Source: Chrysoperla carnea (Eukaryota > Arthropoda > Insecta > Neuroptera > Chrysopidae). From it: DNA of 64,000 nucleotides. The position numbers were made by a program, and so were the translations under genes. How positions within the stretch are numbered: position 1 is the first letter of the stretch; each line of letters opens with the position of its first letter. The DNA lies in NCBI RefSeq assembly GCF_905475395.1, contig NC_058337.1, positions 87,104,368 through 87,168,367 on the forward strand. The letters are read 5' to 3'. The notes below the pieces were generated by a model. The model had not been told where the DNA came from. It saw only the letters and a list, made by a program, of their open reading frames with translations, and did not search any database. This document shows positions 1 to 12,392 of the stretch, piece by piece.

Positions 1-265
1 TTTTAAGATTTATTTGTAGTTAAATATTGCTTTATTCAAACAAGTTGTGAATACATATAAAGATTCTTAAGTTTTCATTAAAAATCTTTCGATAATCTAT
101 AGGTCAATTTTATAAAGAAAAATATGAATGTGAAGGTAACTTTTAAATGAGCCTATTTCAACTAATTAATTAATTTTTAGGACGTTTTGTTTATTTTGAA
201 AGTTATATAAGTAAAATTATTAAAAAAATTTTAATCAAAAATATTTTTTAAGGGACAAGCTTTTA

Positions 266-460
266 TTGTACTAAAAAGTAGAAAATTATTTTATTTATGA
301 GTCACTCATACCCGACTATTTGTAAAAATGAATCGGACCGCTTCATCTACTCCACATGTCTAATTATCGATTCATTCTTGATATTAAGCGCCTCAAGCTT
401 TTACAAATAGTCGGGTATGAGTGACTCATAGATAAAATTATTTTCTACTTTTTAGTACAA
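266..460. repeat. MITE-like inverted-repeat element
   Basis: Two arms of about 63 bp (266-328 and 398-460) are reverse complements with only two mismatches seen. The outer end reads TTGTACTAAAAAGTAG on both sides, and the inner part of each arm contains GAGTCACTCATACCCGAC. The spacer is about 70 bp. This is the form of a short non-autonomous DNA transposon. No clear target-site duplication was found and no coding content is visible. Confidence 0.75.
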
Positions 461-634
461 AATTGTATGAAATATGATTCTTAAGATACTTCACGAATAA
501 TTTCATTACAATCAAAGTTTGTGGAGACCTTGAGCTCGTGTAAAAAATGGTAAAAAAGCTGGCCTTACATAGGCCCGAAGCTCGTAAATTCAGCACTGTG
601 AAACTAGAAAACCGATAACAAAAGTTTGTCCTAC

Positions 635-925
635 CTGGAAGACATTTTTTCTCAAAAAACACAGCATTTCGATCACTTATTAGATTAAACTCCTTCGTTT
701 CAAACGAATAAAAATCATTGGTATTTCGATATTGAAAACATTCTGAATTATTATAAAACACAATAACATTTGTACACATTAAATCATTTTTACAATGTAA
801 TAAACATTCTTCCGTAATGCCTGTAATTTCATTATTTTTATACAACAACGTATAAAATTGTACTTCACTTGGTCGTGAACCAAACGTTTTTAAAAAGGTT
901 GTTTTCTCCATTCCACATCCATTTC
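635..925 (-). CDS. Internal exon encoding a PAN/apple-like domain (partial gene)
   Basis: On the minus strand an acceptor (TTTAAATTTTAG, ending at 926) opens an exon that ends at a donor GTAGG (634-630). The exon encodes about 97 residues with six cysteines, in the motifs GCG, EECLLHC, LMC, SECFQY and KKCLPG. The number and spacing, and the Y/F-rich strands around the ECLxxC motif, resemble PAN/apple domains, which are disulphide-bonded extracellular binding modules. The exon is phase 1-1, as expected for a shuffled extracellular domain. The open frame continues past the donor to 438 but loses cysteine spacing there. Neither neighbouring exon could be identified: the gene continues outside the window or across long introns. 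The protein would be secreted or membrane-anchored. The domain call rests on pattern only, so another cysteine-rich module is possible. Confidence 0.55.
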
Positions 926-3171
926 CTAAAATTTAAAACAAAAACGCATTTGGATCTTTTATTTAATGAAACATACAATTTGTGTGTGTTTTATTTATAA
1001 ACAAAAACTTGTGGTGACATGTTTCGAGTTTATATGATCATCTTCTAAAATTCGAAACACGTTACATTTCTTTTATTAAAAATATGAAATTGGTAAAACT
1101 AACTAAAAATTTTTATTTTTTAAATTATCATTCAAAAAAATCAATTTATTATGATTAAATTTCAAAATGAATTTTTTAAGTATCCAAATTTAAAGTGAAA
1201 TCGGTGTAAAAATGATAAAAAGTGCTCATTTATGTAAATAATTAGTACCATTAGTGAGTTGCATTGTAATTAGTATCAATGTAACAGTGATTAATACACA
1301 CATTTTCAGCTGGTAAACAATAAAATATTATTAATTGAATCTCATTATTTTTAAATTAAATAATTAAATATATTTTAAATAAGTATATACGTATATAATG
1401 AATGTATGTATTCGCGTTGACTGGGATTCACTTATAATAATGAAAAATAATTCTTTTTTTTACAATGTTCATTAGTATTTGTCAATGTAAAGGTATTATG
1501 CAATTAATTATTTGCTGATTGGTCGCGAGTTAGTCATAAGTTTAACATTTAATATTCTATTGAAGGAAAATTCAGGATCGTAATATAATAATTTTTTTTT
1601 TAGTAAGTATTTGTAAATATAATACATTTTTATTTCTTTATAATATTAATTTGTATTATTAAATATTTTCAAATTTTTAAAAGTCTATGATTAAAGAGAT
1701 AGTATATTGCATTGTATTTTATGATTACTACACCCACAAATTAGTAGCCATGAATTTGTATGATGCGTGCAGTCATCCATTGCATAATATATTTGTCTGC
1801 AAAATAAATTGAACATGTATCTGTCTAAGCCAGGGCTGGGCAGATTTCATATGATTATGAACTGCAAATATGGTAGTCAATTTGAATTTTGGGTTTAGGT
1901 AAAGTTTGATTAAAATGTTCATACTTAACTTTTTCAAGACCATACTTTTTAATAAAGTATTACCTTGATCGGAACCCTTGTGAGATATAGAAATAAAACA
2001 AATAAGCAAATTTGAACAACGTAAAATTGTCCATAAAAACGTCTCTTAAAAAATGTTTTTCTGTATTTTTCTCAAGAGTCGAAGAAGTTTTCACTGAAAT
2101 AGTAGATATATTTTATTGATGAGCCGTAATAAAGAGATGTGAATATCTGAATTTTGACAAGTTCCTCTGTTAATAAATAACTAAGTACCTGGATGACCGA
2201 GCTTTATTCGACATTACTATTTTTTTTTTTTGGTAAACCGTGTTTTTATAAATTATATTTACGACGTTTTCTAAAAATGAAACCTAGCTAGATGGATTTA
2301 TCGCCTCCGAAACCTCCTGCATACTAAATTTCATGAAAATCGTTAGAGCCGTTTTCGAGATTACAATTTAATGACTCATATATGCGAAATTTCGAAATCC
2401 CTGTAAGTACAGTTTTACTGTCACGAGCTCCCGGGCTATTTTAAAAGTTGAAGAGTACTTTTGTATGAACTTTTTTTTTTAGTTTTACCATTATTTTCCG
2501 AGTTTTGGCTGCTGTGCTACGGAACATTTCTAAAATATCATATTATTTGTTGACGTAAGTAACAACAATTATCTTCAATTCGTTTTCGCCTCAACGTATC
2601 CACCTTCGTGTTCCATACATGTAATTGTTATTTTACAAAATTGTTTAAATACAATTCTACATATCTCGGGAATGATTTCTTGAACCGTTTCCCTTATTAT
2701 CTGTTTAAAATGGTCTACAATCTACATTTCTAAACGACCATTAACATTCCTATCGAAGTTTTTCAATTTGTGGATACTCTGTATATTTGAAATGAAAAGT
2801 GAATAACCGAATGTTAATATTTTCGAAAGCAGAGATTTTTTATAAAGAACAACTTCTTTTCGAAAATCTTCTAATAAAAAAGTTTTACATAGGTAGCCAA
2901 CTTAAGTAGACACCCTGTATATTTGTCTATAAACTTATTTACATAGGTTTTTCATTTACAAAATTGCATCCCTTTTTTAACCCCTTAGGGAATAAATTAC
3001 GAAAAATCCCTTCTTAATGCCCACTAACAAAATTTATGTAACGTTTGTACAAAATGTTATGCTTCTAGACCAGCAGCTTCAGCTTGCGTAAGCGTTATCG
3101 ATCAGTCAGTTTCTTCTTTTATATATATCATAGAATATTAAGTTAGAGATCTCCATGGCCCAAAACTTACA
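926..3171. other. AT-rich non-coding stretch with decayed repeat text
   Basis: No exon-like coding signal was seen on either strand. The part from about 2270 to 2930 reads like old transposon sequence: it has a phrase typical of non-LTR 3' regions (ATGAAAATCGTTAGAGCCG near 2335) and a terminal-repeat-like end (GACACCCTGTATAT near 2910). No boundaries could be drawn. Confidence 0.4.
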
Positions 3172-3388
3172 ATATGATGAATGAGAGAGAAGAATGCCCG
3201 TGAGTTCTAATGTATCATTGTCTAATCTATATGTCATTGGCTACATATTGTTTACATTATTGGAGAGATACAAAATCTCTATGCATCATACATAGAGATT
3301 CTATAGCATCATATAATTATGACATATGACTATGACAAGGACACAGGGAAACACACTGGCAGTCTTCTCTGTCATTCATCATATCGCA
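3172..3388. repeat. Short inverted-repeat element
   Basis: The left end (ATATGATGAATGAGAGAGAA) and right end (TTCTCTGTCATTCATCATAT) are near-perfect reverse complements of about 28 bp, enclosing about 160 bp without coding potential. This is probably a MITE. Confidence 0.6.
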
Positions 3389-3444
3389 TCCACTTACAGG
3401 CTAGCGGATCCCTCGCGTTCTCTATATATAATATTTTATAATAT

Positions 3445-3767
3445 ATACAGAATGTTCGATTTACATCTAGACATATAAATATCACGAATATGGCAGAGTA
3501 CATGCGTTAAGAAATGCATCTAAGTAAGAGTATAATACCTTGTGTTATATGAAGTTGCAAAAGTGACTTGTATCGTGGTTTATTTGTTGTAATTCATCTA
3601 TTCAACTAAGAAACTCCCACTCTCTAAACGTCTTACAACTATCTCAACGCATATCGAAGCTTCAACAAATGTATATAATACCTCTCACTTAGATGCATTG
3701 CTTAATGCATGTATTCTGTCATACTCGTGATATTTAGATCCCTAGATGTAAATCGAGCATTCTGTAT
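3445..3767. repeat. Foldback element with ~100-bp arms
   Basis: The arm at about 3445-3550 (TACAGAATGTTCGATTTACA and onward) is repeated in inverted orientation at about 3665-3767 with moderate divergence. Both arms contain GATTTACATCTAG and AATGCATCTAAGT. No open reading frame lies between. It sits about 55 bp from the 3172-3388 element. Confidence 0.7.
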
Positions 3768-4318
3768 ATGTATGGATGTGAACCTACCACAAAATTTGTT
3801 TATATATACAAACAGACTAAAATGTTGATTAATGTTTGTATGAAAATTATTACACTAGAATTGCATATAATGACTGATAGTCACCTTACTTTAGTCATAT
3901 ACATTCATATATACAATCATAAACAATTAATATAAATCTAATTAATATTTGTAAATATATATTGTGATGTAAATTATTTGTATTTATGATCTAAACATGG
4001 TGGTAGGTAGTTCATATTATAATTCTAATTAGAATGACAATTAAACTTGCATATGAAACAAAATGCAAAATGTTATCTATTTAAAAATGAATGTTGTAAC
4101 ACAAAAAAAAAAAAATTTAAAAAAAAAAAACAATTTCCAATCATTCGTATAAAAATTATTATTAAATAATAAAATGAAACCTTGAAATACATTTACAAAT
4201 AGTTAGTATAATGGTTATAATGAGTTATCATAGATAACAAATATAATATACGTAAAAAGTATCTATTGTAACTTTTATAAAAGATGCTCAGCTTTATCCG
4301 TATCTTCGCCTGTTGGAT

Positions 4319-5180
4319 GAAGAAACGAAGCACAAAAATGATCAAAGCTCGAATTTGAGCATTAAGTCGAATTTGAATGTGGTTTTCGACATTTGATTCT
4401 TTAGAGCGTCAGGAAATTTTGTGACCTTTGATTTATAAGAAATTAAAAATATGCAATTAGCATAATTAACATGCATTTTTTAATTGCATTTTAAATTGAC
4501 CGTTGATATTAAATTCACAATTCGGTTAATAGTGATGAAAATGATTTCAAACTCGTTACTCGTGGGTTTTTAGGGTCGCTAAACAAGAATATCGTGACGA
4601 AAACTCCAAAAAGCGACGGTACCCTTGAGACCAATTCTGTCACGATAGTCGTGTTCACCGATCCACAAAAACTCTCTAGAAACGAGTTTGGACTGATTAT
4701 ATGACAATTTTCTCGAAATCTTCAGGAGACGACGAGGATATCGTTGCACCAGGTACCTCTGAAACTAATTCTGTCACAAAGTTCGTGTTCAGCGACTCCC
4801 AAAAATTCTCCTATAATGAATTTGGACTGATTATATGACGAATTTCTCGAAAATTTCTGGAGACGACAGGGATACTGTTGCACCAGGTACCTCCGAGATC
4901 AGTTCCACGATATTCTTGTTCAGAGACCCCAAAAACCCCCGATTAACAAGTTTGAAATAATTTTCATCACTATTAACCGAATTGTGAATTTAATATTAAC
5001 GGTCAATTTAAAATGCAATTATAAAATGCATATTAATTATGCTAATTGCATATTTTTAATTTCTTATAAATCAGACTAGGTCACAAAATATCCTGACGCT
5101 CTAACAAATCGAATGCCGAAAACCGCATTCAAATCCTACTTACTGGTCAAATTTTTGAACTTTATTCCTTCGTTTCTTGA
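4319..5180. repeat. Large foldback element with an internal ~133-bp tandem repeat
   Basis: Arms of roughly 250 bp (about 4319-4600 and 4900-5180) are inverted copies. Both hold AATATGCAATTAGCATAATT, ATTCACAATTCGGTTAATAG and GAGCGTCAGGA. Between them a unit of about 133 bp recurs about 2.5 times; TTTGGACTGATTATATGAC appears at 4687 and 4821 and CACCAGGTACCTC is repeated. No protein is encoded. It looks like a non-autonomous foldback DNA element. Confidence 0.7.
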
Positions 5181-5381
5181 AAAAGACTGTGTGCAATAAT
5201 CATCTTTAAGTTTAATAAGATGCGACGTAATAAATGCATTTCGATGGGAAACTGAGGGGAAAATAATAATCAAATCCGGACGATCGTAGTTTATAAACAT
5301 AATATCGCAGGGTTCGATACTGGGGCCAATCTTTTGGAATGTATTGTACCATGATCATATGGTTTTAAATATGTCGGATTA

Positions 5382-5409
5382 AATAATAATAATAATAATA
5401 ATAATAATA
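5382..5409. repeat. AAT microsatellite
   Basis: About nine uninterrupted AAT/ATA units, directly before an R1 repeat copy. Confidence 0.9.
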
Positions 5410-5489
5410 TATTTTCCAGAAAGAAAATTTACAACAAGTCCCTAAGAGGTAACTAATATTACCTGTGCGTAGGACTGGAATAATACAAT

Positions 5490-6065
5490 ATAAAAACAAG
5501 TGAAAACAAACAATTGACTGAGTTAATTGTTGTAGAGGTTGAGTTAATTGTTGAAATACCATGTATAAATAGTGTTGATTACTCTATCACATTGCACATA
5601 CATATTATACAATTTATATAATAATAAATACTATACAATTTACGCCTTATTTGCGCCCTCACGGGTAAACAGTGATGTTTACGAAAAAATGTTTCAAGCA
5701 AAAGTTGTTTATTTTTTGATAAGGAACATTTTGTACATTTAAACTTTTGTTCTATCTCTAACGCTTTACAAGATGGGTCCTACGGACCCATAGATCAAGA
5801 CCCAATTGACCTATGTTGCGCATTTACGAACTCGACCTCACTTTTTACGTCCTGAGTACGCTGTAAAAATTTCAGCTTGATATCTTTTTTCGTTTTTGAG
5901 TTATCGTGCCCACAGACGGATGGACGGGCAACCGAAAATGGACTAATTAGGTGATTTTATGAACGAACACCTATACCAAAATTTTGTTGGTAGCATCAAT
6001 ATTTTTAAGCGCTACAAGCTTGGGACTAAACTTAGTATACCTTGTATATTACATATATAAATGGT
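5490..6065 (+). repeat. Interspersed repeat R1, near full-length copy
   Basis: This copy begins with AACAAGTGAAAACAAACAAT. It passes through a CACATACAT-rich part, GCGCCCTCACGGGTAAACAG and a hairpin ATGGGTCCTACGGACCCAT (5773-5791), then a TCAAAAACG/GATATC part, and ends near TATATAAATGGTATA. Related copies or pieces lie at 12393-12775, 22108-22700, 43414-43636, 51039-51602, 51839-51927 and 54889-55295. No open reading frame is conserved between copies, so this is a non-autonomous dispersed element of unknown class. Confidence 0.8.
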
Positions 6066-6095
6066 ATAAATAATAATTATAATTATTGTTTATAC

Positions 6096-7140
6096 CATTC
6101 CTGATCAAATTCGGAAAAGAATAATCTAGTTAAGGCCCTAATACAACTACGTTATCAGGGCCGGATAAAACCATGTAAGCTTTTTCTTATTCCGACTTTA
6201 CTCAGGCTAGCCTGACCAAAAATTGATCAGAATTGCACATTTAAGGCTTCATTCAGTCCAATAGATCCGGCCCGGATGAATTCAAATCAGGATTTTCTTA
6301 TTAAGATCATACTCAGGCCGTCCTGATCAAAATCGGAAAAGGATAATCTAGTTAAGGCTCTAATAGAACTACGTTATCAGGGCCGGATAAAACCATGCAA
6401 GGTTTTTCTTATTCCGACTTTAGTCAGGCCAGCCTGACCAAAAATTTATCAGAATTGCACATTTAAGGCTTCATTCAGTCCAATAGATCCGGCCCGGATG
6501 AATTCAAATCAGGATTTTCTTATTAAGATCATACTCAGGCCGTCCTGATCAAAATCGGAAAAGGATAATCTAGTTAAGGCTCTAATACAACTACGTTATC
6601 AGGGCCGGATAAAACCATGTAAGGTTTTTCTTATTCCGACTTTAGTCAGGCCAGCCTGACCAAAAATTGATCAGTATTGCACATTTAAGGCTTCATTCAG
6701 TCCAATAGATCCGGCCCGGATGAATTCAAATCAGGATTTTCTTATTAAGATCATACTCAGGCCGTCCTGATCAAATTCGGAAAAGAATAATCTAGTTAAG
6801 GCCCTAATACAACTACATGACCAGGGCCGGATAAAACCATGTAAGGTTTTTCTTATTCCGACTTTAGTCAGGCCAGCCTGACCAAAAATTGATCAGAATT
6901 GCACATTTAAGGCTTAACATTCAGTCCAATAGATCCGGCCCGGATGAATTCAATTCAAGATCTTCTTACTAGGATTCCACTAAGGTTATTTTGATCCGAC
7001 CTTAAAATTCTTAATTACTTTTTATTTATCCGGCCCTGATCCGTCCCAAATCCAATTTTCCATCTAGGAACTGCCGTGTTGCCACCGGATGCCACCGGAT
7101 CCGGCCCGGATCAACTTCCGGCCTGCCTGATTTAATCCAC
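6096..7140 (+). repeat. 222-bp tandem array
   Basis: The landmark ATAATCTAGTTAAGG recurs at 6121, 6343, 6565 and 6787, exactly 222 bp apart. Units are highly similar: four full copies and a decayed tail in which GCCACCGGAT is duplicated. Each unit carries the palindrome ATCCGGCCCGGAT and a second GGCCGGAT site, making the array much richer in GC than its surroundings. No coding frame persists through the units. Confidence 0.9.
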
Positions 7141-9365
7141 CAGTAAAAAACAATAGCTCCATTTCCTTAGAAGAAAAATATAGTCGTAAATCGTAACCGT
7201 AGTCCTGAAACGTGCTTATCGATAAACATACTAGTAATTCAAAAACAAAAAACAAATATTTTTTCTATCTCTGGAATTCTCTGAAAAACATTTGGAATTT
7301 ACTATTTTTTTTTGGAAACTATTTACATAATCAACGATTTTTAAAAATAAAATTGATAAAATTTTTGCTAGACATAAAGAACTACAAACAATGAAATGTG
7401 GTAAATATAATAAAAATACAAATTCCATTTTCAAACTACTTAGAATGCATAAAATTTAGGCGAAAACACCTTTTTAAACTGCAAAGCTTATATTAAGCAC
7501 ATACCCAAAAAAACGAGTGAATGCAAATATTTGAGACTTACGTTTCAAATTTTGAGGTGGATTCTGTTAGAACTTGGGAAAACTAGACGAAAATTCAGCT
7601 ATAAAAGAAATACTAATTTTCTTAACACAAATGCCATTCATTTCATCAATTTAAATGTTTTTGGAAAACCGGGTACGGTTTGTTATAATTTCCTTTATAG
7701 TAGAATATAATATATTTGTCATGTTTTTAACTATAATTAGTTTTCCAAATTAATCTTAAGAAAATAACTCTTGTTAAAGCATACCTTTAAAAACACTTCA
7801 ATATAGGATTTATATGTTAATTTACCTTCTTATATAGGGCATTAATGAGAATGCATCATATTCGCTCCGAGCGTGAATTTCGTTTCCATGACAACGATAC
7901 ACTACTTTAATTATAGAATTAATGGATGCATATATAATTGTGTGGATTGCATTGAAAACTTACATTTAAAATTTAATATTCTTGTTTCACAAATTTAAAT
8001 AAATAATTACGATAATTAACATTTGAAAAATAATATTTGTACAATTTGATTTCTTATTTTCACAATTTTTAATGCATTAAGTTTAATTAATTAGTGTTTT
8101 TCAATCATTTTAATTTGACAGTTTCTATATCATTAACATGTAAATAATTGCAAATTAGTCATAACAGCCCACTTTATCTCCAAAATTTTTCACTTAAAGC
8201 GCTGGCATCGATTTTATTATCCCTACCATGACTACGCACACAACGAATACACGATTTAAAGACGATCCTAAGAAAACGTGATTTTTTTGGGAAAATCTTT
8301 AAACTAGAAAATAAATCTAAAACCACGAAAAACCAATTTGAGTTTAGTTTATATTACCTAACATCACTGGTTATCTAATAATAATAAAATTTAACTCTTA
8401 ATGTTTATTCACTAAAAAGACGTTTAGTATGGGTAAGAAAGGCGCAAAATTATCGATTGAAGCAAAATGTGTCCATAATACGCTTATTAAAATAGATTTA
8501 CTTTTTAGAATCTAAGGTACTTGAACCATATAAAGGCTACGTAACCCAAGATTGTAATAATTTAAAATTTTGTGAATTGTGTGAAAAAAGGGATTGTGGG
8601 CCATCTTAAGTCTTATTAAAACTCAAAATTGCTAGAATACATAATTTATTTTAATATATTTTCAATCATAATATTTTTGAACCATGTATGATTGCTTGGA
8701 GGGCAATCAAATACAAAATTTATAATCTTAGAAAGGAAACCTCGCATCGGGCCATCATCATACGTAACCTTACTCAATTGTAATAAATTCCTGGTAAGAA
8801 AGTAATTATATCAAATAAAAAAATGAATATTTCCTTTCATTCATTGTATAAACATTTTGGTATGAAAATGCACTGCTTATAATAAAATAATTTTAACTAT
8901 TTTAGCTATTTTCCTTTAATTATTTCACACGCCCAAGTTATAAAAAAAAATGCACTCACTTTGTTACGTCACTGAAAACTTAAAGCCAACGTAAAAATGG
9001 CGGTGCATTTGTGTCTAGGTGGGGTTGCCTTTTTGTCTGTGATAATTTTCACGTATGCGAACGAAATATGAAATGAAAGTCATTGAACATTTACTTTTTT
9101 AAATTTATGCTATAATAAGAACCGTGAGACCGGGGCATCATTGATTCCACTACCTTAATAATCTTTTTCTCTTATAAGGATGAGACTAGATATATGTATA
9201 TGGCGACCAGGGATGGCAACCATATATATCAGTAAGTATTTTAAAATATCGATGTTAGGTAATTTAATGAAGCAAATAAAAAAGACCCGTATCAAAGTCC
9301 TGGTCATTTTGCAAGCCCTTATGTATTGTATTTCTTTTTATGTGCAGCTTGTCAATGGTAAAATT
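7141..9365. other. No gene recognised
   Basis: AT-rich sequence with short random open frames only. No splice-bounded coding exon, RNA gene or clear element boundary was seen on either strand. Confidence 0.4.
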
Positions 9366-9640
9366 CGTTTTCAACCCCCGAACCAAAAAAAAAAGGGTGT
9401 TATAAGTTTGACCGCTATATGTGTCTTTCTGCCTGTGGCATCGTAGCGCCTAAATGAATGGATCAATTTTGACTTTTTTTGTTTCGTTTAAAAGCTAATT
9501 TAATGGAGAAGTTTCTTAGCTATGTTTCAAGTACGAGTTTAGGGTTCCGTATCCGAAACAGTTAAAAAATAGGCGATGATTCCCAAAATCGGTTCAGTTT
9601 GGAGAAGGCTTTAAAGAAAAAGATAATTTTATGGAGAGTG
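9366..9640 (+). repeat. Interspersed repeat R2, copy 1
   Basis: This shares long stretches with 16757-17075: TATAAGTTTGACCGCT, CATCGTAGCGCCTAAA, TTTTTTGTTTCGTTT, GAGTTTAGGGTTCCGTA and ATCGGTTCAGTTTGGAGAAG. The phrases resemble the 3' regions of insect non-LTR retrotransposons, but no reverse transcriptase is present. Confidence 0.7.
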
Positions 9641-10768
9641 TTGTATCATGCAAAGTAATTATTGTACTTGATGCGTTCACTTTTTAAGATAATAAAATAA
9701 AAATAAATGTTTTTCCTATTCTTTCAACCCTTGGTACAAAATGATAAGGGATGATGATAATTTTTTGGTTGAAGGTGCATCGGTAAATATTAAACTTACA
9801 AAAATAAACTGTATAAATGTTATTTTCTACAAGAATGCTTATTATAAAAATTGCAATTTTGACTATTATTAATTGATAAATTCTACTAATAATTGAGAAA
9901 AGGATAATAATAGGAGCATCGTTTATAGTATCTACATGAGATCAAAAAACTTTTAATGCGTTCTTCCTAAAATTTTGAGCTTTATATTAACATTTTATTA
10001 TGTTAATACCACCACCTACCACGTATTCTAATTTAGACATTTCATATGGAGGTATCTTTTACGCCAGCTTCTCCTAGACTACATAATACTTTATAAGTAC
10101 ATAAAATATAAGTGAAAGTATTTTGTAATCGAATTAATTATGTTAAACAACACCTTCCTTCATCTATCGGTCAATGAATGTTAACCCTTTTATTTAAATA
10201 TTATGTGTGTGTTCACACCATTAAATCAAAGTAATAATGCCCAAAACGTATACGGGCATTGGCGTAACTAGAGTAGGAGCAAGAAAAAACTCATTATCCA
10301 CCCTAGAAAAATTTATAGTGTTGAAAAAATATGCAGTTTTCAGTTTACGTATTTTAAGAATAACTTTTAAAATACAATTTAAAAAAAAAATAAAAAAATA
10401 TTTCGGGTGTTAAAAACCTTTTAATAAAAATTTTTTGAAATAGTATTTGTTTCAACATAAAAAAAATATCAATTTTTTCAGATTTTAAAAATAGAAAATT
10501 TGACTTGATAATTTTATATGAAGTTGTACTGAAGTCTAAATCAATTCTGAAAATTTTAGGGAGGGTTGTCCGATTATTTAAATAAATAAATGATTTCAAA
10601 AGTAGGCATATTTACCACCGGTATCATGGGAAAACGGTAGGTGGATGATATGTTTTCATAGATTTCTCCAAAAATAGTCCGAAGAAATTAAAAAAAGAGG
10701 GTTATTATAATTAAAGTTAAAACCTTAACAAATAATTTAAAACAAAAAAACCCGTTGTGACCGACTAA
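9641..10768. other. No gene recognised
   Basis: AT-rich sequence without recognisable coding exons or RNA genes. Confidence 0.35.
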
Positions 10769-11075
10769 TTAAGGATGTATGAGGACGGTAATTTTAATGG
10801 TGAATTATGTTATAACTTGACAATACCTATAAGACAAAAGTATATCTGGAGTAATTTTCAAAATATAGAAAATTGACATTTTTTTTTTTAATATTTTGCT
10901 TTCGATATTTCGAAAACTAAGGCAGAAATCGAAAAATTTTTATTTTTTTTTATTTTTTTTCTTATTTTTGGTCTACATTTATGAAGTTATAACAAAATTC
11001 ATCATCAAAGTTGAAAATAAGGTATAAATAATTTGAACTAAGGCTAAACTTGCCCTGGCGCTTGTACTACCTTAT
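10769..11075. repeat. R3 family element, decayed copy
   Basis: The ends are TTAAGGATGTATGAGG and TTGTACTACCTTAT, which read as degenerate versions of the TTAA-GGTAGTACC ends at 22729 and 59203. The inner arms GAATTATGTTATAACTT and AAGTTATAACAAAATTC are inverted copies. Confidence 0.5.
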
Positions 11076-12392
11076 AGAAAAACTTATCTAATAAATTTTT
11101 CTAATTTTTTTTAATCAATAGATCTTAATTAAAATTTCATTTTCATGTCACTAAAGTTTGAAACAATGGCGTGGCTTACATAGGGCAAAGTGGTCCAGTG
11201 CATTAGGGCCCCGAAGCTCAGATGGCTCAATAAGCTTTGAAAAGAGAAGAGGGGGTTATTTGTTTCTAATCGTACGTCGATTTTAAATATTTAAATTAAT
11301 CAAATACATAATAAATTAAATAAAAATATATCAGATAATGAGCTAATAAATAATGTCATCAAAATCATCAAACTTTAATAAATAGAACGCAAGATATGGG
11401 CCAAAACGCAAAAAAAGTTATTTTTCCAAAATGGCAGCAAGTACGAATAATTTTGCGAATACGAAAAATCAAATTTAAGGTCTCTATAATAACCCCCTAT
11501 TGAATGAATGAATAAAAAAAATCAAGTTTCCCAAACTTTTGGGTCAGGCCGTATCTACACTGGAGTATATACACTTGAGTTATTTTACTGAGGCCAACCT
11601 TTGGAACTTCAAAGTGTATTTTCAAGCCTTTTAATACAAAGTACAATTTAATTGATTCGAATTTTATTTTTACTAAATATAAGGAATTTTAAAGCACAAT
11701 TAAAAGATCGAACCACTAAAATTAAACTGTGTGTTTTGAAAACGTAGTTTGTTTTTTTTAAAACCAGAAATTGCCTTGTTTCATTAAAACATCAGTTTCA
11801 TTTTTTCGATGCTAAATTCATTATTATAAAATTTATTAATTATAAACTAATCATTAAACATAAAAGAAATAACATAATTCTTATTATTTCGAAAACAAAA
11901 ATGGAATTTTTCAATATGTTAGCAATGCCAAAACTTCAAGAATTTTCTCTTACTCCATCAAAACCGTTACAAATTTCAGTTCTCTCAGACGCGAGAAAAT
12001 AGAGTATCTTCTAGTCTATATTATTGTAAATACATATATGTTATATGTACACAGGATGATTTTTTTTAAAGTTTCCATTCTTATATTTTGAATAGGCATA
12101 GAAAATCAATAAACGCAAAAACACGAACCAACGCATTTTTAGGGGAATGGAATTACAGTACTTATTTCATTTTTTGTACGCGGAGGCTTTCATGATAAAA
12201 CAGGAACACACTTTGATATATTTGCTTATAATTCCAATGAATGTTGGTCGCTATAGCCGATATGCCGTTATAAGTGATGTCGTTATAGTCGATACATGCA
12301 TGTATAAATTCATATAGGTATTCAGCCGAAATCTTCCAATTTCGTCGTTATAACCAGTTCGTCTTTATAACTGATTTTGACTGTAGTTCTAT
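11076..12392. other. No gene recognised
   Basis: AT-rich, no supported exon. The phrases near 11165-11225 (GGCTTACATAGG, CCCGAAGCTC) also occur near 555-590, suggesting a further low-copy repeat. The 12245-12370 part contains several imperfect GTTATAAC/GTCGTTATA repeats. Confidence 0.35.

Noticed and set aside
6096..7140. CRISPR-like regular repeats
   Set aside because: The whole 222-bp unit is repeated with no unique spacers, and the host is a eukaryote.
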